Shown in pieces: positions 1-11,890 of a stretch of 64,000 bases of DNA. The first letter of the stretch is position 1; each line of letters starts with the position of its first letter. The position numbers and the translations under genes are program-made. Source of the DNA: Episyrphus balteatus (lineage: Eukaryota; Arthropoda; Insecta; Diptera; Syrphidae); assembly GCF_945859705.1 (NCBI RefSeq), contig NC_079134.1:33113136-33177135 (forward strand). Reading direction: 5' to 3'. The notes below the pieces were generated by a model that saw nothing but the letters and a program-made list of their open reading frames with translations, searched no databases and had not been told where the DNA came from.

Positions 1-890
1 TGCAAAAAATACACCTATATTCAGTTGTTTTTATAATATACCATTAATGGTGCATAAAATTATTCGATTATGAAATCAACCGAAACTGTATATTTTGTAC
101 ACTCTCTTTGGTGTAGGAAGTACACCCTGTGGACATAAAATTCGGAAGAATGCAAAAGTGGGAGACGACATATTTTTCAATGGCCGCCATTTAAAAAAAG
201 AAGACAGCGATTAATTATTTTACTATAATAGTTTATTTATCAACCTAATTATCCCAAATTCTTGGTTTTTTCGATTCGGTATATTATATTATAAAAGAAC
301 TCTTCTAAAAAAATGTAAAAACAACAAAAAAATTATAATTTTTGAAAAACTGATTTTTAAAATCGAAAACAAAAATCATTAATTCACTGACATTTTTGAG
401 GCGCTCGATTTTTAGAGGGGGTAGTATCTTAAATTAGTAGACAGAATGTGTTTCGTTTTAAAATTTGGCAAACAAATTCATATTTAACCATTTATTTCTT
501 ATGGCAATATTATGAAAGTGAATAAAAATTCATTTTCATTTATTTCATAAGAAATGGTGTGAATTAGAATTCATCAAACTATTTGAGGTAAAAAATAAAC
601 TTTGGCTCAAATTTTAAATCAGAATAATTTAAATGGTGTATACCTATTTTATCCATAGATTTATTGTGTATGTTTCAATTTCAAAGGGATAATTTTCACC
701 AAAAACCAGATCATTTAATATACAACTAGCGCCATTTATACACCACAAATCGGTATATTTTTTTAACCACTGGAGTTTATTATATACGAGCAAATGGTGT
801 ATTTTTTATATTAAAAATGTATATCACGATAGTGCAAAAAATACACCAAATATTTTGGTGTATTTAAGACTTTTGTGCTACTTGAGATAC
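1..890. repeat. TGGTGTAT-motif-rich repeat, truncated by the window edge
   Basis: About nine copies of ATGGTGTAT or its complement ATACACCA occur here, on both strands (near 47, 109, 121, 553, 633, 737, 793, 841 and 855). The right edge ends in a near-palindrome, AATACACC...GGTGTATT, at about 839-862. The phrase TGCAAAAAATACACC occurs both at base 1 and at about 833. This looks like an old MITE-type repeat with subterminal motifs. Its left end is outside the window, so the family cannot be named. No coding frame is credible here. Confidence 0.4.
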
Positions 891-1193
891 ATAAGAGCCA
901 ACTTTTTAAATAAAAAAAATATTTTTTGTACCGATATTAACAGTACCTGGTTTCTTAATATCTCCTACAAGATTAACCCGATTTCAACGAGAAGTTTTGT
1001 AAAAAAAACTTTTAGGTAAAGGTTATATCAAAATGTTATAAGACTTTCAAAAAAAACATTTTTGGATTTAAAAAATATTTCAATTTTTTTTTTTTTTTTG
1101 AAAAATCAATTTTTAGAAAACGGATTGGTGAAAATTTTGAAATTTCTTTTTTATGTGTAAATTAATTATTTCTCCAAAATGACATTACGGGTC

Positions 1194-1745
1194 GTTTGAA
1201 CGCGACACTACTCGAACTGTCTTGCACTCCAAATGTAATTTTAAAAAATTATCACGCAAAAGGACATAACCTCAAAAACTGTTAAAAAAAGGGTATTTTT
1301 GATATTCTAACGGTAATATCTTAAAAACTTGATGTGATGGAATTTTTATGACTTCGGATTCGAGTTCAGCATACGAAAAACCATTATAAAAGTATACCTT
1401 GATTTCTATAAAAAAAACTTTTTGATTAGTGAAATCGAATAGGGCAGAAAAAATGAACGGATTTAGATTCGTATATCTGAAGATCTAAAAATGACACCAC
1501 TTTGATTGAAACGCAGTTAAAAAGAGTCATATTTTTTTTTTAATAGAGCCATTATTTGAGTTTCTACCATTATTATTAACAGAGTTATTAACAAAAACGT
1601 GAGTGAAAGTACGTAAAAGTACGTTTTTTCATAACTAATTAAGCTCGCAAAAAAACGAATAGCTCGATAGAAAATTTTAAAAAAGCTTTTTTCTTACTAT
1701 TTAGATTTGGAGTGCAAGACACTTCGAGTAGTGTCGCGTTCAAAC
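1194..1745. mobile_element. TIR element (MITE), about 550 bp
   Basis: The left end starts GTTTGAACGCGACACTAC. The right end is its near-exact inverse, ending GTGTCGCGTTCAAAC. The inverted match runs about 40 bases, to the shared phrase CTTGCACTCCAAAT, with one or two mismatches. No open frame resembles a transposase, so the element is non-autonomous. No convincing target-site duplication is visible. The interior (1261-1430) carries a phrase shared with family R3 (TAACGGTAATATCT, then GGATTCGAGTTCAGCA). Confidence 0.75.
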
Positions 1746-3584
1746 TTTTATCTTTATCTTTTATTCAAGAAGTCTTGTGACATGTTGATTAACAAAACAG
1801 CCAAACTCACAGACAGTGTTTCACATCGAATATTTGATCGTTTTTCCATTGGCTCTCCCAAAATACAGATTGTCACATTTTCGAAAAATTAAAGTAATTC
1901 ATTTCAAATTATATTAAATGGTACCGGTACCTATACCTATCTTTTTGTTTCGATTTGAAAAAAAAAAAAAAAAAAAAAAAAAAAACAGATATAAATCAAC
2001 ACCATGCGATTTGAATAGTTACAAGCTACCAGCCATTTCGTAGTTTTGTCATATTATAATGCAAGAACTCTTCTCATGACATAAAGTGACGAAAATAAAT
2101 CGAATCTCAAATTTAAGATGTTGTATTCCATGGAAAGTGGATCACCATCGAAACCGATCCAACACATCGCATCATTTGAATAATGAATCTAGATTGTCGA
2201 ATCTGGGATTGATTGTGAAACTTTTTCTTTTTTTTTTTAATATTGATTTCATCTTGAAATCCAGCAGTGTGTACAAATGCATAGTTATATACGAAAGGTA
2301 TTCTTTATTTTTCTGGGGCAATCGGATGTTGCGTTGTGGAGCAATTCTTTGACTTTTTTGTTATCTTCTCTTGTTTATTATTTGGGTTAAAAGATGCTAA
2401 TCGATTTCTAGGGAAATTCCATAAAAAAATTTAAACGGTGTGGATGTTTCTTTTTGATGACAAAAAAAAAAGAAATCAACAAAAAAAAAATCGAATCGAG
2501 TGCGCTATTTAATAAATTATTTCTTTCTGTCAACACTCCATCAAGGATATTGAGGGTTATTGCGCCTGTTGATGGTAATGATGATGATGAAAGTCATGGA
2601 ATTCCCTGGAAATACTCGCAAATGCATTGATTCTAGGAAAATTTATAAGAAAAAAACAAAATAAAATAAATGATATTCGATATAAAGATCCGTTCAAGAA
2701 CATTTGTATACCTTTTAGAAATTCACAAGGAATGATTTAAGTGACGTAATTTTGATAAGGTATTTAGGACTGATGGAATCCTACTAAAACTTCTTTAAAC
2801 TGGGAACGTACTCGTATAATAAGAAAGTCAATCTAAAATTATAATTATTATTTATTGAAATTCTAGATCTACGTAAAAAAAACATTAATTTGCGGCTTAA
2901 AAAAAAATATAACACCACGAAAAAATCCACGTACCTACCTAACCGCTAAATTTAATTTAAAATTTAAATTTAAGGGTGGCAATAATTAGTAGTAATAACT
3001 ATAAACTGCACTGGGACAAATGAATGGCAATTGAGCCACTGTATTTTTAAAACTTTTATAGTATTTACTGTTACCAAATGGGAAAATAGTTTTATGAAGA
3101 TCATTATGATAGGTTAGGTACATACAGACTTATTACTAATTTTATTACTACCAACAAATATAATTTTGAAAGTGCTTCATTTAAAAAAATTTAGACTTTG
3201 TTTTGTGGTTCTCCATAAAATGACATTTAATTTTTTTTTTCTTAGAGTCATTTTCTTTCAAAAAAAAAATTATTCAATATGGTCCATAAATTAACGATAT
3301 TGTACATTTTTTTACCACTGTTCTTTCAGAAAATATTTAATTAAAAAAAATTCAATATCGAAAATATATATTTCTTTGGCTATTATTCTGAATGCTTACG
3401 AAAAATGATTTGGTATGAGTCTGTTAAGTGTTTCCCTTTATACAAATAAATATTAACTTTTTTTCATAGGTCTTCTAATAAAAATAAAATATGTATCTAA
3501 AAATTTGGTTAAAAGTTAGAAATTGCAATTGTTTTCTTCCGATGCCGGGATGTTTAGGATTCGTAAAAAATAAAATAAAAAACG
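1746..3584. other. A+T-rich interval without a recognisable gene
   Basis: Low-complexity, A+T-rich DNA with a 28-base A run at 1958-1985. Short open frames occur but show no domain, no splice context and no codon pattern. I see no RNA gene and no clear element ends. Confidence 0.5.
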
Positions 3585-3720
3585 GGGAGCGGGTCATAAT
3601 TCTGCTTGTCAAAATTCTGTACGACAAAATTCTGTGGGGTAAAAATACTGTAAGACCATAATTCTGTGTGCCAAAATACTGTATGAACAAAATTCTGACA
3701 TGCAAAATTCTGTTTTGTAC
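3585..3720 (+). repeat. Tandem 15-17-bp repeat, solo arm of the ATTCTGT foldback family
   Basis: Starting at GGGAGCGGGTCATAATTC, the phrase CAAAATTCTGTAYG and variants repeat about eight times. The same start and repeats form the left arm of the inverted element at 50920-51545. Only one arm is present here, so this is a truncated or recombined copy. Open frames across it are a by-product of the repeat period. Confidence 0.7.
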
Positions 3721-4037
3721 ATTAATCAGCATTAGAACCGGGCGAAATGTCTAAAATTATTGAAAAAACTTCCGAAACAAATTTTGTTCGAAGTCGTACC
3801 GATAAATCGAAAAACTAATGATGCCAATCGATTTCTCAGGTCCGAAATAGGGGGAAGGAAACAGTCAACAGCGCACTGTAATTTTTAGTTTTGTTTTCTA
3901 AAAATACTTTTTACAAAGAAAATCAAATAACAAACTTCGTTTCGTGGTCAAAATCATTCCAAACAATGATGTTTCTTTAGACATTTTATTGACAAGTTGA
4001 CTGTATGGAAAGTTAGGAAAGAAAACTTCTTAATTTG

Positions 4038-4563
4038 ATTGGGCACGTTCAGGAAATATTAGGGACTAAATATTTAGGTAACGTCATTTTCTGAACGGAA
4101 ATTTGAGTAAATTGACTAAATTTGTTTGGATACGCTATTATTGTCAAATTTCGAAATTTACTTGAGAATTTTAGAGATCGCATGCGGCAGACACAAAATA
4201 ATAATAAATAAATAATATTAATTATAACCGATAATGCACTTTTAACTCGTTTTTCACACAAATAAATTTAATTCTGCTATCGTAATTCTTTAATTAAAAA
4301 CAATCAGCTATCATGTTGACAAAAAAAACTTTCCTAAATATTTAGGGAAAAATTTCTTGCCTAACTTTCCAGTCAGCTTTCCAATAAAATTACCAAAATT
4401 GGAAAGATTTTTTTGACAGTTGACCAATCAGAGGCCGAGAAATTACCTAAATATTTAGTCCCTAACGTTTCTGAACCTGCCCATTAACTCATTACCTAAA
4501 TTTTTGTTCAAAAAATGACATTGACTAAACGTCTAGGCCCTAATTTTTCCTGAAAGTGCCCAA
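4038..4563. mobile_element. TIR element, about 525 bp, with internal copies of its own ends
   Basis: The left end TTGGGCACGTTCAGGAAA faces the right end TTTCCTGAAAGTGCCCAA as an inverted repeat of about 25 bp followed by weaker pairing. The motif GGGACTAAATATTTAGG occurs near the left end, and its inverse CCTAAATATTTAGTCCC sits about 110 bases in from the right end. Internal pieces also pair, for example CTAAATATTTAGGG near 4335. No transposase frame is present. The family and target duplication are not clear. Confidence 0.65.
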
Positions 4564-4820
4564 TATCGTTGGGAATTATGTCAAAGAAAAAATTGAAAAA
4601 TAAACAATTATAGCTAATAAAATTTGTCTGAAAACAAAAACAAAATATCTAAATAAAAATTGAAAAACTGCCATTCAAATCCCTTTAACCCCTTGTAACC
4701 CAATATAGTAAATTTTAAAAATTATAATGTTAAACGACTGAATTAAAATTCTTCATTATTTACTTAGATATTTCGAAAATTATGGAGTAAAAAAAAAAAT
4801 TTAAATTTTATATAATATGG

Positions 4821-5395
4821 TCTAAGAGCCGGCAGCATATTTTGGCAGTTTTGATATAACCGAAATTCGAGTGTGCACATATCTAGATATGCACCACAGT
4901 ATGTCAACGGAAAAAGTCTGGCAGTGATCTTTTTCAGCTTTCCCTTGCCAGACGCATCCAAAGTGCAGCAAAAAATCAACTTTTGGCGTTTTGGTATAAC
5001 CGAATAAATGATACACCAAAAAATCATAAAAAATCTACTGATTTCGAAACTGTGGGTACCGCAAGTTTCTTTTTCAGCTTTCCCCTCACCAGACCGATTT
5101 AAAGCATTTTTAAGTGCATTTTTCTAATAAAAAGCCTAATTACTTATTTTCTGTTGGGTATAACCGTATGATGGTAACAAATTAAAATTCTATGTCTATT
5201 CCTCGTTTAGAAAATATAAGTTTAAGCCAGATATTTTTCAGCCTTCCCTCTGCCAGACGCCCTTATAGGTATCTCAATAGTACGGGAAAGTTAGATTTTG
5301 CTATATGGGGGTCTGGGAAAAAATCCGAAATGCATTTTGACTTCAGGGATCGAAAGAGCATAAACCCAGGGATCGAAAGAGTCTAAAACCACATA
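4821..5395 (+). repeat. Solo arm of the long inverted-repeat family seen at 34154-35740
   Basis: It starts TCTAAGAGCCGGCAGCAT and carries the same ordered landmarks as the complete element: a TCTAGATATGCACCACAG segment, CAGCTTTCCC...GCCAGACGCATCC blocks, AAAATCAACTTTTGGCG, then CAGCCTTCCCTCTGCC and a TATATGGGGGTCTGGG block. The inverted partner arm is missing. The two overlapping open frames here recur in the other copies only because the repeat recurs. Confidence 0.75.
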
Positions 5396-5503
5396 TTGGT
5401 GCGGTTGTACAATCATTTTTTGTAAAGTCAACCATGTGGAATTTCCAGACTGAGATTACAGTACTTCCCACACTGGTGACTGTTCAATTGTTCATGGCGC
5501 AAC

Positions 5504-5513
5504 AGATCTCCAC
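5504..5513. repeat. Left target-site duplication of the foldback element
   Basis: AGATCTCCAC immediately precedes GGTGCC. The identical ten bases follow the other end at 7117-7126. An R1 repeat copy near 33465-33540 (opposite strand) carries AATAGATCTCCACAGG uninterrupted, and so supplies a related empty site. Confidence 0.85.
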
Positions 5514-7116
5514 GGTGCCGTGAAATAACGCCGAGCGAAATAACGCCGAATTCCAAAATTCGGCGTTATTTCACTTTACAAAAGCGAAATAACGCCGAAT
5601 TTCAACATTCGGCCTTATTGCACTTTGTCAAAGTGAAATAACGCCGAGTCCCAACTGAGAAATAAGGCCGAATGTTAGAAAAGTCAGCATAAGAGCAGAC
5701 GCAAGTTAACCGGTATGGTACCCTTTTTCTTATTTTCAAAGGCATATAAGTCCCAAATTTATTTGGGCACAATGGCTCCCATCCCAATTTGGGACTTATG
5801 TCCATCCCATCGAGGTATAGGTTCCAAAAAAGTTTTGGCTCTTATTTCTTATAGGTATGCCTCTTAATTATTCATTAACCTAGATAAGTTTCAAGATGTG
5901 ATAAAAATGTGGCGCAGGGACATAAGACCCAAGGACATAACGCCCACTCTTTATTTTTGGGAGTTTTGTTCCACTTGAGTGGGACGACATTTAATTTAAG
6001 AATTATATCCCACTTGAGTGAGACATTAGCCCAACATATTTTTTATTTAACTGGGACATAAGCCCCACACTTTTCGAAATATAAAATAATAATGTAGAAT
6101 AACTTTTGTTCTATTTTATTTGCGTTTTGTTTCAGATTCTTTAAATGAAAAAGAAACTTTGAATACAACCAACCTCGCATGATAAGCGCGGGTCATTTTG
6201 AAAATTATCTCGCAAATAGGGCGGTCATCACAATACAAAGATAAGAAACGAATAAATCCCACCTGTTTTAATTGGTGGAAGGCAAAGCGGAAAAAAATTT
6301 GCTTACATGAGAATATATTTGATTTTCGGAACCCAAACGCGAAGCGGAAAAAAATTTTGCCCACGGGAGAATCAATTTTGAGGTGTGAAAATAAAAATTC
6401 GCGCGAATTTTTATTTTCACACCTCAAAATTGATTCTCCCGTGGGCAAAATTTTTTTCCGCTTCGCGTTTGGGTTCCGAAAATCAAATATATTCTCATGT
6501 AAGCAAATTTTTTTCCGCTTCGCGTTTGCTAAGTTATAACACAAACAGGACTTAGGCGTATAAATAGTGAAGTATGTTTGTAGGCTGGGGACATGCTGTC
6601 CTGCTTTGGATACACTATTGGATAGGCGTATGTGCCAATAGGGTGGGACATAAGTGCAAAATCGAATTTTGTAACTATCCCAAATCCAGTTGGGAAATAA
6701 TTTTATAATTTGTGAATTCTTCGTTAGTGAGACATAACGTCCATCTTTTATTTGTGGGTCTTATGTCCAACCTGAGTTTGACAATTAATTTGGAACTTAT
6801 GTCTCACTCAATTGGGACTTAAGTCCACAAATATTAAGTGGCTGTTATGTCCATGGGCCTTATGTCCCTTTGCCAAGAATATGGCATTTCAATACCAAAC
6901 TGACTACAGGTGGTTACATTGCAATTTTTCCTAAGCTCCACTTAGCAGGATTTGCCTCACCGAAAAAGTGAAATAATGCCGAATCGGCGTTATTTCACTT
7001 TGTCATTGTGAAATAAGCCCGAATGTTGAAATTCGGCCTTATTTCGCTTTTGAAAGTGAAATAACGCCGAATTTTGGAATTCGGCGTTATTTCGCTCGGC
7101 GTTATTTCACGGCACC
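5514..7116. mobile_element. Foldback-type transposable element with tandem-repeat arms and 10-bp TSD
   Basis: The ends are GGTGCCGTGAAATAACG and its exact inverse CGTTATTTCACGGCACC. Both are flanked by the same ten bases, AGATCTCCAC (5504-5513 and 7117-7126). The arms are made of repeated GTGAAATAACGCCGA and TTCGGCGTTATTTC units, which pair both within and between arms. Further in are GGGACATAAG / CTTATGTCCC-type repeats in inverted order, and at the centre the palindrome of 6282-6523. No transposase frame exists. Long, internally repetitive inverted arms with 9-10-bp duplications are known from Drosophila FB-like elements and Mutator relatives. Family assignment is inference, but the boundaries are seen directly. 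Confidence 0.88.
6282..6523. repeat. Near-perfect spacerless palindrome, arms about 120 bp
   Basis: The sequence reads inward from both sides to a centre at AATTCGCGCGAATT (6396-6409), with essentially no spacer. Each arm contains the phrase GCGAAGCGGAAAAAAA twice in slightly different forms. Open frames on both strands encode nearly the same peptide across the arms, which is expected of a palindrome and is not evidence of a gene. It forms the core of the foldback element around it. Confidence 0.9.
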
Positions 7117-7126
7117 AGATCTCCAC

Positions 7127-8300
7127 TGGTGGTATGATGTTTTTCGCAAGTTTCTTGATTTAACATTGTGTGGCTTGTAGTTAGTCTAGCGTTATGTGTG
7201 ATATACCAATTGGAAGGTAATTGTATCAGGATGCTCTTAAATGTTTAATCAAATTTCTATCTTCTCTTGGTAAAAAGTAATAACCTGTTGAATTCTAAAA
7301 TTTTATTTTACCGTTATCTCAAAATTGTGTTCACGAAAATGATTGAAATTTCGCACAAATATAGTCGTAGTCATGGTCTATCATAACATATTATTCCTCT
7401 ATCTATTAAAGAAAAAAAGTTAAAAATAAAAAACGATGAAAATCGGTTAAAAACGACCAAAAAACCTGTTTTTTAAAAACTTATTTTTCTACGTATTCAG
7501 TCAAAACTCTTTTAACGTTTCATGCGCGATTTTGCACATGTATGCGCATTTATCAGCCCTACATGTCCCATATAACTTGAGATTTTTTTAACGCTCCAAA
7601 AAAAAGCTAATAATCAAAAACTACCCAAAAATACCCCTTAAAAAGTAGGTATTTTTCAAAAATTCATATTTCGAAACGCAGAGTGTTGGAAAAAAATCCT
7701 TATGAGACGCCTAATTTTGTTTTCCTTCATCTTTTACCTGGCAACTTTAGAATTGTCAAAAAAAAATTTCCCCTACCGATAATCAACATTTTGTCATACC
7801 CACAACACCTGATCAACGTTCAAACAAAACGTTATAGCGGAGTTCCAGAATTTTTTCTTAATTGCAGTTATCCTTATATCAGTCTCCTCTATCTATAACA
7901 AAAAGCATCAACTCTCTACGACCACGCTTTTAGATTCTAGCCCAAATTTTATCTTTCCGTTTTAAACCTGTTTACCCTATTAAATGACGGAATTTTTAAA
8001 AATCCTTCATTTGGATTAGGCTTTAGATTATTATCTTTCAAATAAGATTTAGGAGATTTTTGTATCTCTAATAGTTTATTTTTAATTTTGAATTTAAATT
8101 TTTTGCTGCACTGCAAAAGTGCGAGAGTGGAACGGGAGAAAATGGCGTCACTTTTTTGTGGTGGCTGCCATGGTTCATCGATTTATAAGACGTTATCACG
8201 TCAAAATAAAAAAAGTAACAATAACCAAAAATTTGTTATAAATTCTGAGTACATTCAGCGAATATATGTAGGTGCTACAAACGCCCTGTAAATGTATGTA
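7127..8300 (+). repeat. Dispersed family R1, right part (left part at 5396-5503)
   Basis: R1 is split here by the foldback element. Landmarks shared with the copies at 33120-33800 (opposite strand), 51800-52600 and 60650-61800 are TACCGTTATCTCAAAA, ATTTCGAAACGCAGAG, GGAACGGGAGAAAATG and GCTGCCATGGTTCATCGA. The left part, 5396-5503, carries GAGATTACAGTACTTCCC, matched inversely near 33520. No coding capacity is evident. The ends of the family are not defined. Confidence 0.7.
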
Positions 8301-9114
8301 TAATAATGGTATAATAAATGAACAAATCGGAATGATGAAAATTGTTACCCAACAAAGCAATACTCCAAATTCAATGATTTAATCACAATTAATCTGATGT
8401 AACTTAATTCACTATTTCATCACCTTTCTCCTTTGCATTGCATAAAATGCATGTTTTTGTTTATGTGCTGTATCTATATATCGAACGAAATCCGAAATTC
8501 AATTAAATCACTTCATCAACCTCATAAATAGGTTATTGCAGTCAAGGACTCAGGTTTTATCCAAAAAACACGCCATAAGATTTCAGGCGCCATCTCACTT
8601 CGAATCCCGCATTTCATATTAAAAATGCGACTCATCTAAAATAATATACAAAAGATGCTTTTGTTTAGAATTTGATAAGATGAAGTCGAATTTTGATGAT
8701 GTTTCGAGCTTTAACCATGATGAATGTATGAAGTAGTCCTTGAACCGAAGATCTCCTCTAAAGTGCATGCAAATTAATGCATCAATGCACCATATCAAAA
8801 AGTTTCACTGGTGAATATGAGATTTGTATTAGAATTTAGTAAATTCAGTCGAATGTATTTGCATTAATATCAATCGGTGCCCCCCGAAAAAAACCCCAAA
8901 TAAGTTCATCATCTTGAAGTTTTGGGTTTTTTAGAAAATGCACATTTTTTATTTGTTTGGCGACGACGAAGCGGTATTCTTCTAAAATGATATTGGCCTT
9001 TCAGAAGGATACTTGACACATGCCAAGGTGAAGGCTGTGTATAGTTAACGATCACCAGGGAAGATCGGAAGATAGGTAAATATTTTTGTTAAAACTGTTG
9101 GTGTGGTCTTTCAG
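8301..9114. other. Interval without a recognised element
   Basis: Moderately complex A+T-rich DNA, possibly host intergenic or intronic sequence. Nothing is recognisable except the acceptor-like TGGTCTTTCAG ending at 9114, which precedes the possible exon at 9115. Confidence 0.4.
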
Positions 9115-9347
9115 AATCCGATTGCAATTTATAAAAACAATCGAAACCGAAATTTGAATACTCGAATGTGCTGCATAAATCTGGCGCTAAAACAAATAGG
9201 TGTTAAAGATTGTGTAGTCACGCCAGTCGGCATGCCTAATTCCGTAGTAGAATTACTGGGTTTTGTAGAAAGTCACGTACGAAAAACAACCCGTGTTTGT
9301 TGTTCGAAAACAAAGTGCTACTACGCACGTGCAAAACATATGGAACA
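9115..9347 (+). CDS. Possible internal exon of an unidentified host gene
   Basis: An open frame of 77 codons is bounded by a good acceptor, TGGTCTTTCAG, just upstream and a strong donor, GTAAGTATT, directly after GGAACA. It encodes a basic, cysteine-containing peptide (AATCCG reads N-P-I-A...). The second half includes paired cysteines in V-C-C-S-K-T-K-C-Y-Y. I do not recognise a family. The length, 233 bp, is not a multiple of three, so splicing would shift phase. No neighbouring exon could be linked to it, and repeats lie on both sides. It could be chance, but clean splice sites at both ends of an open frame with ordinary-looking composition make it the best host exon candidate in the window. 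Confidence 0.3.
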
Positions 9348-9782
9348 GTAAGTATTGATTGAAAATTAAGAAATCAACTGGCATGATGAATTTTCTAGAA
9401 GAATTCTTTGAAACTTGATGAAAGGATTCATAGAAGTGTTGTTATCTAGGATATATTTACTGAGGATTCACTCTATTGAAGGCAACTTTAATAGTTTTAT
9501 TTATGATTAAAATTGGTTTAAGAATTTTTTATTTATTTATTTATTTATTTGTTTAGATATTACATATTGTAGGACATTGTCCCTTATTTATATGCTAAGT
9601 TATTCAAAAAAATGAAAATGTAAACAACGAATAAGTAACTTGTATAAATTTACTTGAATTTTAAAGAATATCAATTAAGTCGTAACAATTGACTTCAATC
9701 TTAAATACTTAATATAAAGAAAACAAAACTAGTCTTCATGAGTACAATCATTTGAACAAGAAAAACGCACAAGAATCGGAAG

Positions 9783-9955
9783 TTATACAAAAGTAGCAAA
9801 TACCAAACGCTTGAACTTATTAACATTGTGTGTAGATCGAATTTGTCTTGAAAGGCCACTCCAAAGTTTAATGCCACGAATTAGAAATGACGATGAGGCT
9901 CGAGTACTTCTGTGCCTAGGTATAGAAATTCTATTTGAAGATGTTCTTCTCAAAA
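9783..9955 (-). pseudogene. ORF2 C-terminal end, after a frameshift
   Basis: Past the homopolymer at about 9955 another frame continues with the pattern usual for LINE ORF2 C-termini: R-T-S-S-N-R...S-S-F-L-I-R-G-I-K-L-W-S-G-L-S, then I-R-S-T-H-N-V-N-K-F-K-R. It ends at a stop at 9783. Rejoining this segment to the RT frame would give an ORF2 of the usual total size, roughly 940-960 residues from the ATG at 12593. The shift explains why the RT frame appears to end early. Confidence 0.8.
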
Positions 9956-11890
9956 AAACAATTTTTTGAAAAATATAAATGCTGGCAGTGATTTGAAAAT
10001 GATTTTGTGAAGAGTGCAAATAACTCTTAGCTCCAAAAACGACGAAAACGATATTCCCAAAAAAGATTTAGTAAAACCAGAAATATGCTCTCTCCTCTTT
10101 ATGGAATAAACATATCTGACGACATCATTGAAGCATACCCTTAATCTTGACAGTACTACACCAGTAGCACCTGAAAACATTTCAGCACCATACAAAAAGT
10201 GGGGAACTAAAAGAGCCTTTGCAAGCTTAATTTTGATATGAAGAGGCAAATATTCACTAATATTATAAAGTTTGCGCAGGATAAAATTAGTTCGACTTAT
10301 AAGATTGTTAATATGAGCTTCCCAAGATAAAGTTTCATCAAGTATGAAACCCAAACTCTTTACCTTACTCTGGTAAGGAATAACAACATTATCCAACACA
10401 ACCGGATCCAACATGAAACTCACTGGCCTAAAATAAAAAGCAATGGCCTGCGATTTGGCTGGGTTCAATTTCAACTTATTTTCTAAAGCCCAAGAGTGAA
10501 CAGAAAGAAGATCAGAATTAACAGAAGTGAGGAAGGAAGAAACTTCACTTATCGAACAAGAAAAAAGTAACTGCACGTCATCTGCAAACAGATGAACAAG
10601 CGAAAAAGAAGTTGCATTATGGAGGTCATTTATAAATATAGAAAACAGAATTGGCCCTAAAATGGATCCCTGGGGAACTCCTGATGTAATTTCTATAAAA
10701 TCTGATTTATTCTCGCCAACACAAACATATTGAGACCGTTGCGATAAGTATGAAAGTATTAAATTACAGGCGCTATTAGAGAAGGAAAAATATCGATTGA
10801 GTTTGTAGCAAAGACGAATATGGTTCACACTATCAAAAGCCTTGCTGAAATCTAAAAGTAACAATAAAGAAACATATTTACGATCCATATTCATCTTAAT
10901 TGTGTCGGTTAAATCAATCAGAGTTGTAGTTGTACTATGAAACTTTCGAAAACCAGATTGATTGCAAAAAAGTAAGTTATTTCGAATAAGAAATTCATTG
11001 ATTTGCCATTTCATCAAAATCTCTAAAATTTTTGAAGTGGCCGGCAATAAACTAATGGGCCTAAAATCTGACGGTTCTTGAGGGTTAGATTTTTTTCCAA
11101 CTGGAATAATTTTTGCACATTTCCAAGCTTGAGGATACGAAGAAGTGGTTAAAACTGTGTTAATTACATGCAACAAATGATGAGATATCCAAGGAAAAAT
11201 GAACTTAATGAATTTTATTGGAATATCATCAAAACCAGTAGCATTAGATTTGATAGAAAACAATGCATTGTATATCTCGTCAAGGGAAACACAACGAAAA
11301 GAAAAGGCATTTTCAATTTCAGGTACAAATTCAACATCATTTTCACTTGTGTTACTCTGAGATTGAGAGAAATAAGAATTAAGAATTGCCGGGTCTAAAT
11401 TTCCAAAGTCCATTTCATTGTCCTTAAGGCCAATAGTGTTAATTTTTTTCCAAAGATCTTTGCTGGATTGAACACATTCAAACTTACGAATGCCATATTC
11501 CCTTTTTAATGCTCTTATTTCACTTTTAACTTTGTTTCTGTACTTACAAAATGTTTTCCATGTATTCTCAGAGGGACTGCCACGATACGCTCTAAAAGAA
11601 AGATCCCTTAAATTAATGGCATTGGCAACACGAGGTGAAGTAAGAGGATTAACTTTTTTATTAGGTCTAATAGTTTTAAGAGGCACAAAAGACTCAAACA
11701 AATACTTCAAGTTAGTGTTCAAGAAATCAACTTGAAAACTGGAATCATTCGTACTATATAGGACATTAAAATTGACCTGCGACATACTGGCATATAATTG
11801 ATTAGTATTAATCGAGCTAAAATCTCTTATTTTAATTTCAAGATCAACTATTTCTGGAATTATATCTAAAGAATATAAAAATAAAAGCAT
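9950..11890 (-). pseudogene. ORF2 reverse transcriptase region
   Basis: The 646-residue frame begins in the linker after the endonuclease and is really the middle of ORF2. RT motifs are seen in order: F-R-P-I-S-L-L-P (about 278), N-Q-S-G-F-R (about 310), D-F-S-K-A-F-D-S-V-N-H (about 346), G-V-P-Q-G-S-I-L-G-P (about 403) and the catalytic F-A-D-D-V-Q-L (about 431). The polymerase core is uninterrupted. The junction with the endonuclease frame needs a single-base shift in the T-rich stretch near 11865-11885. The end needs another in the A/T run near 9950-9960. Both lie in homopolymer-like tracts, so recent mutation or residual sequencing error are both possible. Confidence 0.9.

Noticed and set aside
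6116..6544. 142-residue minus-strand and 113-residue plus-strand frames with almost the same peptide
   Set aside because: Both are read through the spacerless palindrome at 6282-6523. Mirror frames are an arithmetic consequence of the palindrome.
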